Below are positions 1-12,085 of a stretch of DNA of 64,000 bases, in pieces (the first letter of the stretch is position 1; each line of letters starts with the position of its first letter). The position numbers and the translations under genes were made by a program. This DNA comes from Primulina eburnea. Taxonomy: Eukaryota > Streptophyta > Magnoliopsida > Lamiales > Gesneriaceae. The notes under the pieces are model-generated. The model saw only the letters and a list, made by a program, of their open reading frames with translations. It ran no database searches and was not told where the DNA came from. Location of the stretch: NCBI RefSeq assembly GCF_022965805.1, contig NC_133116.1, positions 5,146,001 through 5,210,000 of the forward strand. The letters run 5' to 3'.

Positions 1-382
1 ATTTGGCTTGCATATACTGCTGGATCTACAGACAATTCAAGATTCAAATGTAAATTTTTGTTCATTCTCGTCTATAATTGAAGGTTGGTATGCTCGCCGG
101 AAATGCCAGCAAAAACAAGTGTAACAGGTATTTTCAAAACCAAGACAAATGAATTTGTTTCCCTTATATGCCAAATCTGTACTTGTTTTTTCTGGTCTTG
201 TATCTACTGTGGCTGTACATAAGCATCACAAAGGAATAGCGTTTCTACCTTGCATGTGCCAATTTGAAGGAAGACCACCCTTGCTGGGGATGCGTTGGTT
301 TCTTTTATTCTCTCATATCAAATGGATTTGAATTTGACAGATACAAGTATCTGAACAGAATCAGACCTTTGTATTATTGCAG

Positions 383-489
383 ACCATTTCTTGGCTGCTC
401 AAACAAAGCATCTGTGGCTGAGACATGAGCTTGAAAGTGATGCTAATGATCTTGACTGGAAATCTTTGAATAGTGTTTTGTCAAATTAG
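383..489 (+). CDS. Terminal exon of an unresolved gene (5' part outside window)
   Basis: A pyrimidine-poor acceptor ending in TTGCAG at 377-382 is followed by an open stretch that ends in TAG at 487-489. Read with two bases completing a codon from the previous exon, it encodes about 34 residues beginning HFLAAQTKHLWLRHELESD. A possible preceding exon ends at the CAG|GTATTT donor near 127. Its frame (phase 1) fits, but its left boundary cannot be placed. I do not recognise the protein. The same bases could be the 3' UTR of a gene whose reading frame ends earlier. Confidence 0.3.
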
Positions 490-2456
490 GAAACATGACT
501 ACCACAGGGTCAACAACGCTGCATGAATATGCAAAAACAACACCCCTAACACATTTACTCGCATTTTATTTGTCCATTTTCATCATCAAGGCAGAAGTTA
601 AAATAATGGATACGATGTATTTTAAAAAAAAATGGATGCAATGAAAATTTATTTTAATTTTTGTATGAACATGCTCTTCCACAATACTCTGACAATTACA
701 GAACCATCTTGTTGAAGTGCATGATTGAAATACATTTTCACTATTGAGCTGGGTGCATTTATACTGTACAAGAGTATGTGAAGACGAGAAATTTTTTTCT
801 TCCTCTTAATCTACATTTACTTCATATGCAGTTCATAATTTTTAAGGTGAAATGAAATGAGGTTTAATAAAAGACATCTCACATGCACTTGTGCACACAT
901 TAATATAGAGTTGTTGGGTGAAATTGAAGGCGAAATATGAAGGAAAAATCACTAAAGAAATGTAACTATAAGATTAAGCCCGTATGTGGAAAATTCAATA
1001 TGTTATCCATGCTTGTCTGTTTATTATCTGTTGATTATTGTTAGCCGGATAAGATAACGGCAGTGAGCAGACCTTGCGACATCCACACTGGCTTGCTAAT
1101 TGCTGAACTAAACCTGCAGAATGGGATGTTACTTGCAGCTTTAAATATGCCCAAGCTTCTCTTCATTTAAGAACTGGAACAAATGCAATAAGCTGCCAAC
1201 GATGACTGTGGAATGGAGCAAATGGTGTGACTATGTGCTTTCAAAACTGTTTCTAAAACTTTGGTGATTTGTAAATACTAGTTATCATGGTGACAGTGCG
1301 AGCGTTTTAAACTGGTAGTAGATACTTCACAAGATACTGAAGAATAAATATGGAAGTGGATACAGTATGTCACATTTTTGCATTTTGTCAAAGGTTTAAT
1401 CTTGATGCTCAACTCATCGCATACTTCGACAATCATTCATCATGATTGTAAATTTTGCATATGGAACGAGAAGTTTTGTTAATTTGTAACATTTATAAAT
1501 TTAGGCAGTGGAACTGGAGCTTTGTTGCTTATCTTTTGAATTTCGATTTAGTTAATTTATGTTTGTAGGATTGAATTGTGGACCATCTGATCATAGCCAA
1601 CCAACGTGATACCTAAGTAGGAATGCTCTGATGCAGGTCAACATAAAAGGAAAAGGGAAAGAAAGCATGCAGACTTTCAACAATGCATCCAAAGAAGTTG
1701 AAATAAATATTTCTGGCTGATGCAATAGTTGCATAAACTTTGCAGGAGAGCTTGAATTCACAGAGCGTGCGCACACACGGAGAGTAGGAGGCAAATGACT
1801 GAAGTGGAATTCAACATTTTATTGATCTTTTGTGGTCCATGGTTCTTGAAAATCTGTGTTAAATTGTAGACAAACGAAGGCCAAGGGAAGTCTTGTTAAA
1901 AAGTTTAATATTTTTATTTTCATTTATTTTTTATATTAGTTTATTTTTTTGGAAAGATTCTCGCACAACTTTTATGATTAGTGTTTGAAGTAAATCAATT
2001 CGATAAATTTTCAATTTAATTAATAATTTAATTCAGAAAATATCTAATTTACACATATTTAATTTAATAATTTAAAGTAACCTCAATTTATTATCTTATT
2101 TAGTTTAATCAGACTAATTTAGTTTATTGACAATTAAGCATACTGGAAATCACTTCAAATTCCTTTATGAACAATATTGTTTGCAAACCGAGTTACACTA
2201 TTTTCTGATTAATATATCTGGGATGAAAATAATCAGCTCTTATTGTTTTTCAAATATATTATAAGCAAATTAATTTATAATTCTTAGATAAGATCAATGT
2301 TTTAATTCTTTTTTTTTCTTTACAAAAGATATTGTTTATGTTTAAAATTTATATTCCTGCTATCTCAATATGTTTATTTTCCATTTTCGACTGTACCAAA
2401 TATATAAGTTAAAATTTCCACACGTAGTTGAATTTTTTTTTACTAATATATTTTTG
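490..2456. other. Intergenic, no gene seen
   Basis: AT-rich DNA with short frames only. It probably holds the 3' flank of the left-edge gene. From about 1880 it becomes strongly AT-rich. No RNA gene or transposon coding sequence is visible. Confidence 0.5.
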
Positions 2457-2622
2457 AGTAGGTCTCACGAATTTTTATCTGTGAAACGGGTCAATCTTAT
2501 CGATATGCACAATAAAAATAATAATACTCTTAGCATAAAAAGTAATATTTTTCATGGATGATCCAAATAAGAAATCCGTCTCACAAAATACGACCCGTAG
2601 ACCTTCTCAGACAAGTTTTTGT
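2457..2622 (+). mobile_element. MITE-like repeat, copy A (orientation 1)
   Basis: Contains the family landmarks in order: GGTCTCACGAATTTTTATC, a GTGAAACGGGTCAA block, a core with ACTCTTAGCATAAAAAGTAA, TTTTTCATGGATGATCCAAA, then ACAAAATACGACCCGT and a decayed terminal palindrome. Its ends are more diverged than in other copies. Confidence 0.6.
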
Positions 2623-2982
2623 CTATATTCTTATATCAACCAAGTTTTGGCAAATGTGATTTTTTTTTTTTAATGAATACATGCCTATATTTTTAGGACA
2701 AGGAGTGTATAACAAACATATGGTATGAAATGTCTGACAAATTGAAAATTATGTGTGGATGCATTACTACTTGCTAGCAGAAAATATGGAACCAGTTCAT
2801 ATCCATTTCCCGAAAGTGATGGCTTCCTTTGTCGCTGTTGGAACTTTGAATGGCCATTAAACATAAACCCCACTTTTTCTTTTCTCTCCTTATCACTTAC
2901 TTGGCGCTCACACCTAAACTACGCTAATTCACCTTTTTCCTTACAATCTATCGTCCTCTCCATAAGCAAGAAACATTAAGAG

Positions 2983-3453
2983 ATGCGCTCAAGTGGGAGT
3001 GGGATTTTTCTGCAACTGTTCCTTTTGTTGCTCGCCCTTAGTCTCGGTGGAGTTAGATTTTCATCCCTCGTGAGTATCTTTATCACACAGTTACTGCATC
3101 TGTATTATTTGTTATGACACGCGCATAGATCCCATCAATATTCTTGTTAAAAATTGCATCTTGATTTACAAATCCAAGACTTGCAGGCAAATGGGTTTAC
3201 AGTGGCCTCGAATGTGGACATGGAGATGGAGCCAGAAGGGAAGGAAGAGTTGATAATGAGCCGGAGGAATCTGGCCGGGAGCTTTGAGGTTTGTGCTCTG
3301 TGCACTTGCTGTGGAGGAGGTTATGGTACAGCCAAAAGATACTGTTTGGCATCTCCATGTTGCTATGCTATCAATTGCAACATCCCAAACAGGCCTTTTG
3401 GCTACTGTTCTTTCACTCCCAAGACTTGTAATTGCTTGGGATGCCATATCTAG
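2983..3453 (+). CDS. Small secreted cysteine-rich protein (uncharacterised plant family)
   Basis: Two exons, 2983-3069 and 3187-3453, joined in phase 0 by a 117-bp intron (CTC|GTGAGT to TTGCAG|GCA). They give 117 residues. Residues 1-25 form a signal peptide with a Leu-rich core (FLQLFLLLLALSLGG). A variable acidic linker follows, then a compact Cys-rich end from about residue 66. That end carries a CALCTCCGGG motif, CCYAINC, NRPFGYC and a final CNCLGC, eleven or more cysteines in all. This tail looks like a conserved plant family without known function, which I believe is called DUF7866 in recent databases; treat that name as tentative. It is probably a disulfide-bonded apoplastic peptide. 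The first ATG of the signal peptide was taken as the start. Confidence 0.75.
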
Positions 3454-4014
3454 GTTCGATTCCCTTGAATTTTGTTTGTGGAAGGATGAAAAGAGATGTG
3501 GGGTTTATAGGTAGGAATTACATGACGGGCATAGGAGGAGTTAGGAGCTGGGAAAGATCCATGAAATTTCTATTATTTCATCCTTGTTTAGTGAAACACA
3601 AAAGAGCATAAATTTCATTTAATGTATATTGTTGTTTTATGATTAGTTGATGAGTTGAGTAATTGTGTAGATTAAGGTTACTTACAGGATGGTGTGCTGT
3701 GTTTCTTTTGAACACAATTCTGAAATTAAAAATAGATTGTTGAAGTTCTATTGATATTGATGCTCTCTTTGAGGGAATGTTCATGGGCCATTTGTTTCTA
3801 TTTTTCGAGAAGAAACTAAAGCATTGGCATCTTAGTTTCGGTTTTAAAGTAAAAGTCCATCAAAATATTTGTATGTTAATTAATAATGGTATAAACATGG
3901 TTGGTTTGCTTACACGTGACAGCTACACCAATTAACCCAACTTCTATGAATTAAGGTAGTGGTTGGTAGTTGAATGGCAGAAACTTGGCAAATTATAGCT
4001 GATGGATGAGCAAT
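3454..4014. other. Intergenic between convergent genes
   Basis: This stretch holds the 3' flanks of the Cys-rich gene (+) and the DUF707 gene (-). No further gene, repeat or RNA is recognisable. Confidence 0.5.
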
Positions 4015-6691
4015 TTAATCAGTTTGACGTGGATATGGATCAGTCCAACACTGATCCTCCTCTGCTGCTTTCTTCCATCGCCTTTTGAATACCTTGTACT
4101 CATTATATGACTGTCTTCTCACTTCGACTCTCTTGTTTACTTTTTCTGCATTCAAACTTCCTTGTGTATGCTGCATCAATCATCCAATTGAAAATTCATT
4201 ACCAATTCTTATCATGCATGCAAATTGCAATGCAACTCGGTACCTCTTCTTCTCCTAGTGTTGGGTAGCCATAGTGAACTATGTATTCAGCATCCACAAC
4301 TCCTATGTTTTTCATCCGATCTCCCTGAGGATCAACACGGTATTTATACATGCATTATGTATGTGTGTGTGTAAGGAGTGATGAAGTAAAGTTAATTGCC
4401 TGTGCACAATAACCGAGCTGCATGTCAAGTCCCCAGGCATGAATCAAGTCATTCTGCCATAAAAGCAATAGGGATTAATCCGTATAATAATTTCATTTCA
4501 ATTATATACGTATATAAATGATACCTGGACCATATGCCATACACAACGCCATGCATTCTTGGAGAATACTGGGGCCATAACTTCTATCCATCTGAAAACA
4601 GTATCATATATTCTGTGTTAAAATTCTTGTCCTCCATATGTGTGTATGTGACTTATGTATTTGCTGTACCCTGTGCATGGAGGATGAGTGCTGTTATCAT
4701 CGCATTGAGTTTCCTTACCACCAACTTTGTAAGTCCTCCTGCACTATCATTTATTTAACTATATAGTACATGCATTTGTCTTCTTATAAAATTGGTTTCA
4801 TTCAGTTTTTTTTTTTTTTTTGCGTAGATTTGAGAATGCTTATTATATGCTATTAAGTGAAATAGGCATGAACAAACCTGTGTACTTTTGATCTCTTCCA
4901 TCGTGCAGTTATAAGGTGATGCACCTCAGATTCCCCTATTTCAAGCGCTGGTTGTGATATCTCTAATCCTTCATCTCTAACGATTGATAAATATCTGCAC
5001 ACCCAATACCTAGATTCAAAACTAATACCAGTAAAGTGTGAAAACTAAGTCTTGAATAAATGTGGGTTTTGCATACCGTGCAGGGTGGAAGTTCTCAACT
5101 CCTAAGTCTTCATCCCACAAGAAAATATAATCATAATCTGCTACTATATCTGGATGCAAGAATCTCTTGGCAAACCACCTAGTCAATGACCACTCTTTAG
5201 ATTTTTATCATCTATCTCGGAAAATCCAAGATTGTGAACGAAAGTAAAGATTGAGAATGAAAGTAAAAAACAATATGGTTCTTGATACAATCCTTTTATT
5301 TCAAATGTCCTGATTAGTTCAAGGATATGGGCCAGGTTATATTTTGATCTGTCCTGGTTAGAAACTCCCTCAAGATATATACAGGCGTAGCACCCAGTAC
5401 ATTTCCACACATTTGCGAGTGGCAAAAATTTTAATCTAGGCTCACCATTTGGTTTGGTTATCAACAGATACATGTATGACCTGATTGCTCCATTGAAAAT
5501 CCTTCCAGATATCAACATTGCCATCATAATGGAAAAGCATCACAACAAAATTGCTTGCCAGGAACTGCAATTTTGAGATTCTATATATCATGATTATGCT
5601 GTGTATAGATAGATAGAAGAAACAGCCATTATTTACCTTTTGAACCAGCTTATCTACATTTATCTTCTGCTTTATTCCAACAGGAACAGCGAACAAACTC
5701 ATCGATGAACTTGTTTTCTGCTTGCACAAGGCCAAAAGAATATAGTGCCTCACATTACATTATATAGGATTAAACTCTAATTTATTTCCAATTGGTTAGG
5801 TAATGTTTTGCAAGAGCTTATTTTAAATTATTCTCGACTTGTACATATAATTTTCAAACATTTCATTGGTTAGAAGTTTGAAATTTAGAATAAGCTCTTA
5901 CAAACTCTACCTTAATACCTTTGGAGAACCCCATAACGGTCGTCTTCCCAAGTTAGAGGTTTTGACAACTATCCCTTTAGGCAGTGATCCGCTTCCAGTT
6001 GGCCTGCAACTGCGTTCATTCTATGACAGGCATCACATTTTTTTTAAATCATAATCAAAGAACGAAACAACAATCTTATAACAGATCAAGCAAATACATA
6101 CCTCGCAGCTTCTTCTACTCTCAGTCTCACTCCTCCCTTGTGAGTTTGATTCTATTAGTTTCTGCATCATAGCTCAGAGAGTTAACCATGCAAAAAATAA
6201 CTTTGGAATATTGTGAAATATATATTTATCATTGCTCTTAATGCATTAACTCACACCTGCTGATTGTCTTGTGCAAACCATAAGCATGAAAACAATGCAA
6301 GAAATAGCAGAGAAGCTATGGGAAAGACGGTGCAGATACAGGTTCTCCTCTCCTTTTGATACCTGCTTATTGGCGGCTGGCAACAAGGCAAGGCAATAAT
6401 ATCAGATTCACTAAAACTTTTCTAAATTTTCCCTCCTATAATTATTGTCATTGTCGAAATTCCGAAAATAGCATAGACTTTATCGGGAAGAAAATGAAAA
6501 CAAACAATCCTAAATTCTGTTCAATGAATCCCAAAAACATTCAGTCCATTCCTATACACACACGTACATATACAAATCATAAGCTTGGCATATATATTTA
6601 TGTGCATGCAGCGAATCTGAATGCATTCATACGTAATGGATCTGAGAAAACAAAGGAAAAATCCACTTACGAAATCGGAGAAACTCGTCAT
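4015..6691 (-). CDS. DUF707 family protein (lysine-ketoglutarate reductase trans-splicing-related), type II membrane protein
   Basis: Twelve exons, each frame-consistent: 6671-6691, 6257-6352, 6102-6161, 5919-6020, 5637-5717, 5446-5564, 5077-5178, 4878-4994, 4525-4591, 4400-4453, 4237-4324, 4015-4145. Together they encode 345 residues. Exon 2 encodes a membrane anchor (VFPIASLLFLALFSCLWFA, about residues 16-34). The lumenal part carries the family hallmarks LPKGIV, RPLWGSP, AVPVGIKQK, LFHYDG, WWFAKRFLHPDIV, YIFLWDEDLG, SEVHHLITARW, VWHMVQNDLIHAWGLD and a C-terminal CWTDPYP. The historic name reflects an old annotation; the biochemical role is unknown, and a Golgi glycosyltransferase-like function is only an inference. 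The donor after exon 10 is GC (CACAG|GCAATT). The start exon (seven codons, TTTC|GTAAGT donor) and the exon 11/12 junction are the least certain parts. Confidence 0.85.
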
Positions 6692-9145
6692 CTTCCCAAT
6701 GAACGTGTGTTTTATCCTTCTGCAAGTAATTATATAATCTTCGTGTCGAAGAGGTCGAAAATACTATAATCATGAATGAGCCAAGAAATTATCATATGCA
6801 CAATAATGCATATAATTACAACAAACACGTATTTTCATCTACAGATGATCCATGGTTGCAACTGAAAAAAAAAAGTTAAATCTTTATTCTAATCCATTAG
6901 TTTGCAGCCATCGAGAAGAGAGAAAAATGGTTCAGAAAAGAAAAAGAATAGAATCGATCGCGGCCACTAACGATCAAGAAAATGAGTTGCCCACTATTCC
7001 CTCAATGCAAACGCCTACGGTTATAAAATCCTGCAGTATCTTTCGTCCCAATAATTTCGGGTCTATGCTATACGTGGAATCTGTCTTCCCCTTGATGTGG
7101 TCAAAGTTCAGCCATTATTTCATACGATCTAATGATATTGAAATATAAAAAGAAACAATCTCGATATATCATATGTTAACTATAAAAAATATTAATTAAT
7201 TCAAGTGGTCTATAAAATTTTTTTATTATAAATTTTACTAGTTATAGTAACTAGTGCCATTTGGTGTTATCATTTAAAAAAAATTGTATTTTCGGTGTAA
7301 GAGAAAAACTTGTGTGAGACGGTATCACAGATCGTATTTTGTGAGACGGATCTCTTATTTGAGTCATCCATGAAAAAATATTATTTTTTATGCTAAGAGT
7401 ATTACTTTTTATTATGAATATCAGTAGAGGTTGTCTCACAGATAAAGATTTGTGAGACCGTCTCACAAGAGACCTACTCTCTATGTAAAACAAAAAACAA
7501 GAAGAAAGGTGGATGAAACGGACTCGTTTATACTTTTCAATTAAAATTTAGTTAATATAAGCACTTCTGACTTTAATTAGATAATAAGATAAATCAGTCA
7601 TTTTTTGTGATAAAAGATAAATTAGTCATTTTATTAAATTCATCGGAAATTGGCCGGAATCTGGTCGATACGTATCAATTAGGACATTAACAATAATTCA
7701 TATAATAAAATACCATTCTTTTTTATTAAAAGTTTGCATATCAAATTGTTTTTTTTTTTACTCCTTAATTATTCCAAACTAACAAATTCAGAGCAATTCT
7801 CCATCTTCCGATCCCCACGTATAGAGCTGTGGGCTTTGACAGTTAGGGCGACTCGTCACGTCACATAAAATAAGTGGACTAAGTTGATAATTTTCGAGCC
7901 CGACAAATATCATGGCCATTTAACAAAAATTCTCGTTGAAGATTTACGATTCTTGACGATACCAATAAGTTGAACCCTTAACGTCGATCTTTATGCTTCA
8001 TTTCTCTCCATCCATTTGTATAAATAAATTGTAAATTTGTTTTACAAGGCTAGTGGAGATTGCTGTAAAATTCATACATACCTGTCTTGTCATCTAATTG
8101 ATATGTTTTATTTTTAGTTATGTTTGTTAATTGAACGTCGTAGTATATTAATTTGTATTTTTCTTTGATTTTAATTATTTTTTCATTGGAATACTGACAT
8201 GACGTTAGAAAAAATATACCACTGAGAATTGCTGATTGTCTGATGTCATTTAACACTATGTTGAAAAATACTCAGACTGAGAGAGAAAAAAAAAAAGCAA
8301 GTGAGTTGATTATAACACTACAAAAAACAATAAAAACATGCAAGTTAAATGACCAAACAATAGAATTTCATCTTTATTATATTTGTCTGCATGATGTTAG
8401 AATACACTATATATACTAGTCAATGATGCACACACGTTGTATGTGACACGTTAAAACTAAAGGAAGACATAAACAAAAATAAATATACAAAAAAACATTA
8501 CGGAAATTTAGAACTGGACAAGAGATAATTCTCCTTGTAGAATTTCTCCTTATCCAACCTGATAATTTGACATAATTAGTCACCGGAAATTTTGAAGGAA
8601 AAAAATCCAGAGATGAGCGGCATTGCAAATTTGCAACGCAAAAATTATGTAAGACGGTCTCATTGGTCAATGTAATACAAATATTGGGCCTATGAAAAAG
8701 CAGTGTTTTTGCAAATATGAGACGACGGCCAAGCCAATTGAGAAACGAAGAATTTTTCAATTGAAGGGGAAAACATGGAACATGAGAAGTAAGTGTTGTA
8801 CATGAAGGAAAGTGGGGAGGAAGTTAGAATTAGATTATCAATTTTACCATATTATACTGTACAATTTTTTTTTAACTGACAGAGAAAATTGTTTTGGTTT
8901 AATTAATTAGAGACAAATGTTAATTGTGGAATTTCATAAGAACACCAAAAAGTAAGTTTTCTAATATTCTCGAATCTTTATAAAATAGTATACAGAAGAA
9001 CATTTGATACATATAAGCCAAAAAAGTCACTGCTTGGTTAGACAGTACACGCACACACCCAATAATTATGATAATATTACACTAATACATTAGTTGGATT
9101 CCATGCACATGTACCCATTGGCCATTTTGGACTTTTGGTACGACA
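6692..9145. other. Intergenic with one MITE copy
   Basis: Promoter side of the DUF707 gene, then AT-rich DNA. It contains MITE copy B and a 35-bp scrap of the same family near 8642-8676 (TAAGACGGTCTCATTGG). No gene was found. The open frame at 6356-6769 on the plus strand is antisense to the DUF707 5' region. Confidence 0.5.
7305..7480 (-). mobile_element. MITE-like repeat, copy B (orientation 2)
   Basis: Starts with ACTTGTGTGAGACGGTATCA, has the reversed core GCTAAGAGTATTACTTTTTA, and ends with GTGAGACCGTCTCACAAGAG. It is one of the best-preserved copies and about 175 bp long. Confidence 0.7.
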
Positions 9146-10615
9146 TCAGTGAACAAGATTTAAAATAAGATAATAGACAATCAAGAGAGGAAGGGATATG
9201 ATTGTGCCGAAGATTACCCTGCAAACAACACAGATGATTTGATCAATATCATAACAAAATCAACAATTTATCATCATAATATTTAGATGACCAAGATATA
9301 TAAAAGAGTATGTATGTATATATATGTTGAACGCTTACGCGGTACTGAGTAGATTGGCATGCAAACCGTACTCTTGAGCGAATACGAACGAGACAATAGC
9401 TTGTGGTAACGCTGCTTGAATAATCGCGATTCGAAGTACGTTGGAATGCAAACCTAAAGCTAGAGATCCAACAGCAGTAGACATAGGTCCACCAACAAAC
9501 CTCAGAACCATTCCATACATGCATAAGCCAACACCACATCCTAGTACACTTTCTTGTAGTGCCATGAACAATCCTGCCACAATATTCACGCATGCAGCAG
9601 CTCTTAGCACAAATGAAAGCATTAAATTTAACTGTGCTAGTGTGTTTGTGTGCGTGCACGCTAATATAAATGCTAGTTGTTTACCCATGTTAAACATGGC
9701 CACTCCACTTCCGGCTTTCGACATTATGAGAATCGATCCTTCCACTATGCGAGGCATTTTCAAATTCCATCTATACATGTATATTCATGATAAGGTCGTG
9801 AATTATTGTATGCATGTAGATATTTAACCAGAAGGCAAGCGAGAAAAAGTACATGGATGATACCTGTTTGCTAAGAGAGCCCAAATTAGGCCAAGAACAC
9901 AAGCATAGTTATTAGGATTTTTGCTCAGCCTAATCCAAACTTTCTTCATAAATGGCAAAAATTGAGAAGATGATGGTGCTAATGTGATGTTCATGCCTGC
10001 TGATTTAACAGTATCATCAGCGGCGTCGAAGATTTCTATCGCAACAGTGCTTGATGATTGTGGTGTTTGGGTGGAAGAAGACATTGCTTGCAGCTGCTTC
10101 TCCTGACCATTTTCGTTGTTGATGCAAGAACCATTATTAGAATCACACGCACGCCTGAATTCCAACATGAAGAGGAGAATCGGTAGCCACACAAGGGATT
10201 GGATGACAGATGATTGCACCACCAAGTCCTCCCCTAGTCCCCCATACATGGCCTTCAACAGAGGGACTCCAACCACTAGCGTGTTATTGAAACTGGAGAG
10301 AGAGAACGAAGTTATCAGCCATGAAAAATCCTTCTTCGAGAAACGAATCCACAAAGCTAAACCCACTCCCGCTATCGCCTTGGCGATCACATCTGCTCCA
10401 AGAAACCTGAAATTCATATGGTAGGGATCAACCCCAGATGTGAATTGGAATGTGAAGAATGGGATGATGAAATAACAGTTGAATCTGTTGATCGCATCAC
10501 ATTCGTTGCTCTTGAACATCTCCAGCCATTTGACGGAGCTGTAACCCAACGCAAGCGCCACATACAGCGGCAGCATAGCCTCCACTATCTTGTATATATC
10601 CTCCCACCCGATCAT
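9146..10615 (-). CDS. PIN5: PIN-type auxin efflux carrier, short-loop PIN5 class
   Basis: Four exons, 9864-10615, 9685-9770, 9339-9573 and 9146-9218, encode 381 residues. The start MIGWEDIYKIVEAMLPLYV matches the conserved PIN amino terminus, so I preferred it to the ATG 15 codons upstream. Exon 1 holds the first five helices, with CDAINRFNCYFIIPFFTF and the NTLVVGVPLL motif. A short hydrophilic loop of about 70-80 residues follows, then NPNNYACVLGLIWALLANR at the first junction. Later exons give MSKAGSGVAMFNMG, IIQAALPQAIVSFVFAQEYG and a final FGTIISLPLLIVYY. Long-loop PINs have a 300-residue loop, so this belongs to the short group. Within it, the VDPYHMNFRF and EYGLHANLLSTAVIFG stretches favour PIN5 over PIN8. 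Known PIN5 proteins sit in the ER membrane and move auxin between cytosol and ER lumen. Confidence 0.9.
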
Positions 10616-10942
10616 CCCTTTCCCGCAGATACAAAGATAGATCGATCTATCAAAACCCAAATCAATTTATATATGCTGAATAATTTTAGCCAATAAATAT
10701 TATTGCATGAGAACTTAATTTTGATTTCGCAATATGAACGAATGAATGGGGGAGTGGCGGAGTATATATACATACGCTCCATAATCTTTTAAGCCCACTT
10801 CATAAAATCTCTATATATTTCTAAAATCCAGCCTCCGGCCCCTGGTTTGATTCTACATTCTATGGTGCCGCCACGCACTTATATTTTTCAAGCTAATATT
10901 TTTATGGAAATATTTGAAATGAGTGGTCCACTTTCTGCGCAT

Positions 10943-10948
<6 letters not shown>

Positions 10949-11007
<59 letters not shown>
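10949..11007. repeat. Compound (AT)n(GT)n microsatellite
   Basis: About 14 AT units pass directly into about 15 GT units, 330 bp upstream of the PIN5 start codon. Confidence 0.95.
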
Positions 11008-11008
<1 letters not shown>

Positions 11009-11821
11009 ATCAACACCTAGTTTTCTAATGGTAAATTTTTTGTGTAGTATGTATGTCATTCAAGAACAAGCAAAAGGTTTCAATTTCCTAGTCTGGGTCG
11101 CTATCATGCGAAGAAAGATATATAGATCGAGCCTAGCAAGCGTCGATAGGTTTTTGTTGGAATATTGAAGAAGAAAACAACTCATGTCGAGGATTAATCT
11201 CCTATATAACTCAATATTTGATTCAGTTAATGAGTTATCCACTCGACATGTTAGAGTTAATTATATGTTCGAATGAATGTCCGAGTGAGTGAAGAAATGA
11301 GAGTGTTTGATCCGATTCTCATTACCCGATATCTTCCCGGATAACTTTTGCATAGTGGTTGCCTAGTCTGCACACTATAACGGTTGCGAGTTCGCACATC
11401 ATATAAAAAACTTGAGCTAATTATCTTGGCTGGATTTTTTGTCTAAAATAAATTTAAAATCATTTAACATTTTATTTGATAATTCACATTTTTTATTCTT
11501 TTGGGTCAAAAGAATTTCAATTCTCCCATTTTATCTAACAGAATTTAAACAGAAAACACATGTAAAACAATCACAGCATAACTTTGTGATAAATAAAAGA
11601 TTACATTTTATGACCAAAATATTATTTTCACTACAAAAATATCGGTTTTATTAATCTTATGAAGAAATGTAGTATAATATATGTCGATTTGAGTAAAAAT
11701 TATTTTTATGTCAAAAATATTATTTTTCACTGTAAGTAGAGATTGAGTCGAGCTATGAAATCGTGGAAAACAAGACCTGCTCGAATTTAAAAATAAAATA
11801 AAATACGAGTATATAAAAAAT

Positions 11822-12000
11822 GAGTAGGTTTTTTGTGAAACGATTTCACGGATCTTTGTTCGTGAGACGAGTCAACATTGTTTTTTTTACAATAAAATTA
11901 ATATTTTTGATACAAAAAGTAACTTTTTTAATGGTGACCCAAAAAGAATATTCGGATCGCAAAATTGACCCGTGAGACGGTTTCACATGAGTTTTTGTGT
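11822..12000 (+). mobile_element. MITE-like repeat, copy C (orientation 1, diverged)
   Basis: GAGTAGGTTTTTTGTGAAAC at the left, CGTGAGACGAGTCAACATTG next, then an altered core, and CCGTGAGACGGTTTCACATG before a final GTTTTTGTG. The layout matches the family but the core is diverged. Confidence 0.55.
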
Positions 12001-12085
12001 TAAAAAATAATATCTATGGGAACGAAGTGGCTTCAAATTCAATTTGCTAGTGCCACTTGAAATAGTTCATCATATACGCACCATG

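Noticed and set aside
6356..6769. 137-codon plus-strand frame
   Set aside because: It is antisense to the first intron and start exon of the DUF707 gene and has no family motif.
9249..9827. Open frames on both strands over the PIN5 exons 2-3 region
   Set aside because: These are shadows of the PIN5 exons and the intron between them. Only the listed minus-strand frames carry PIN motifs.
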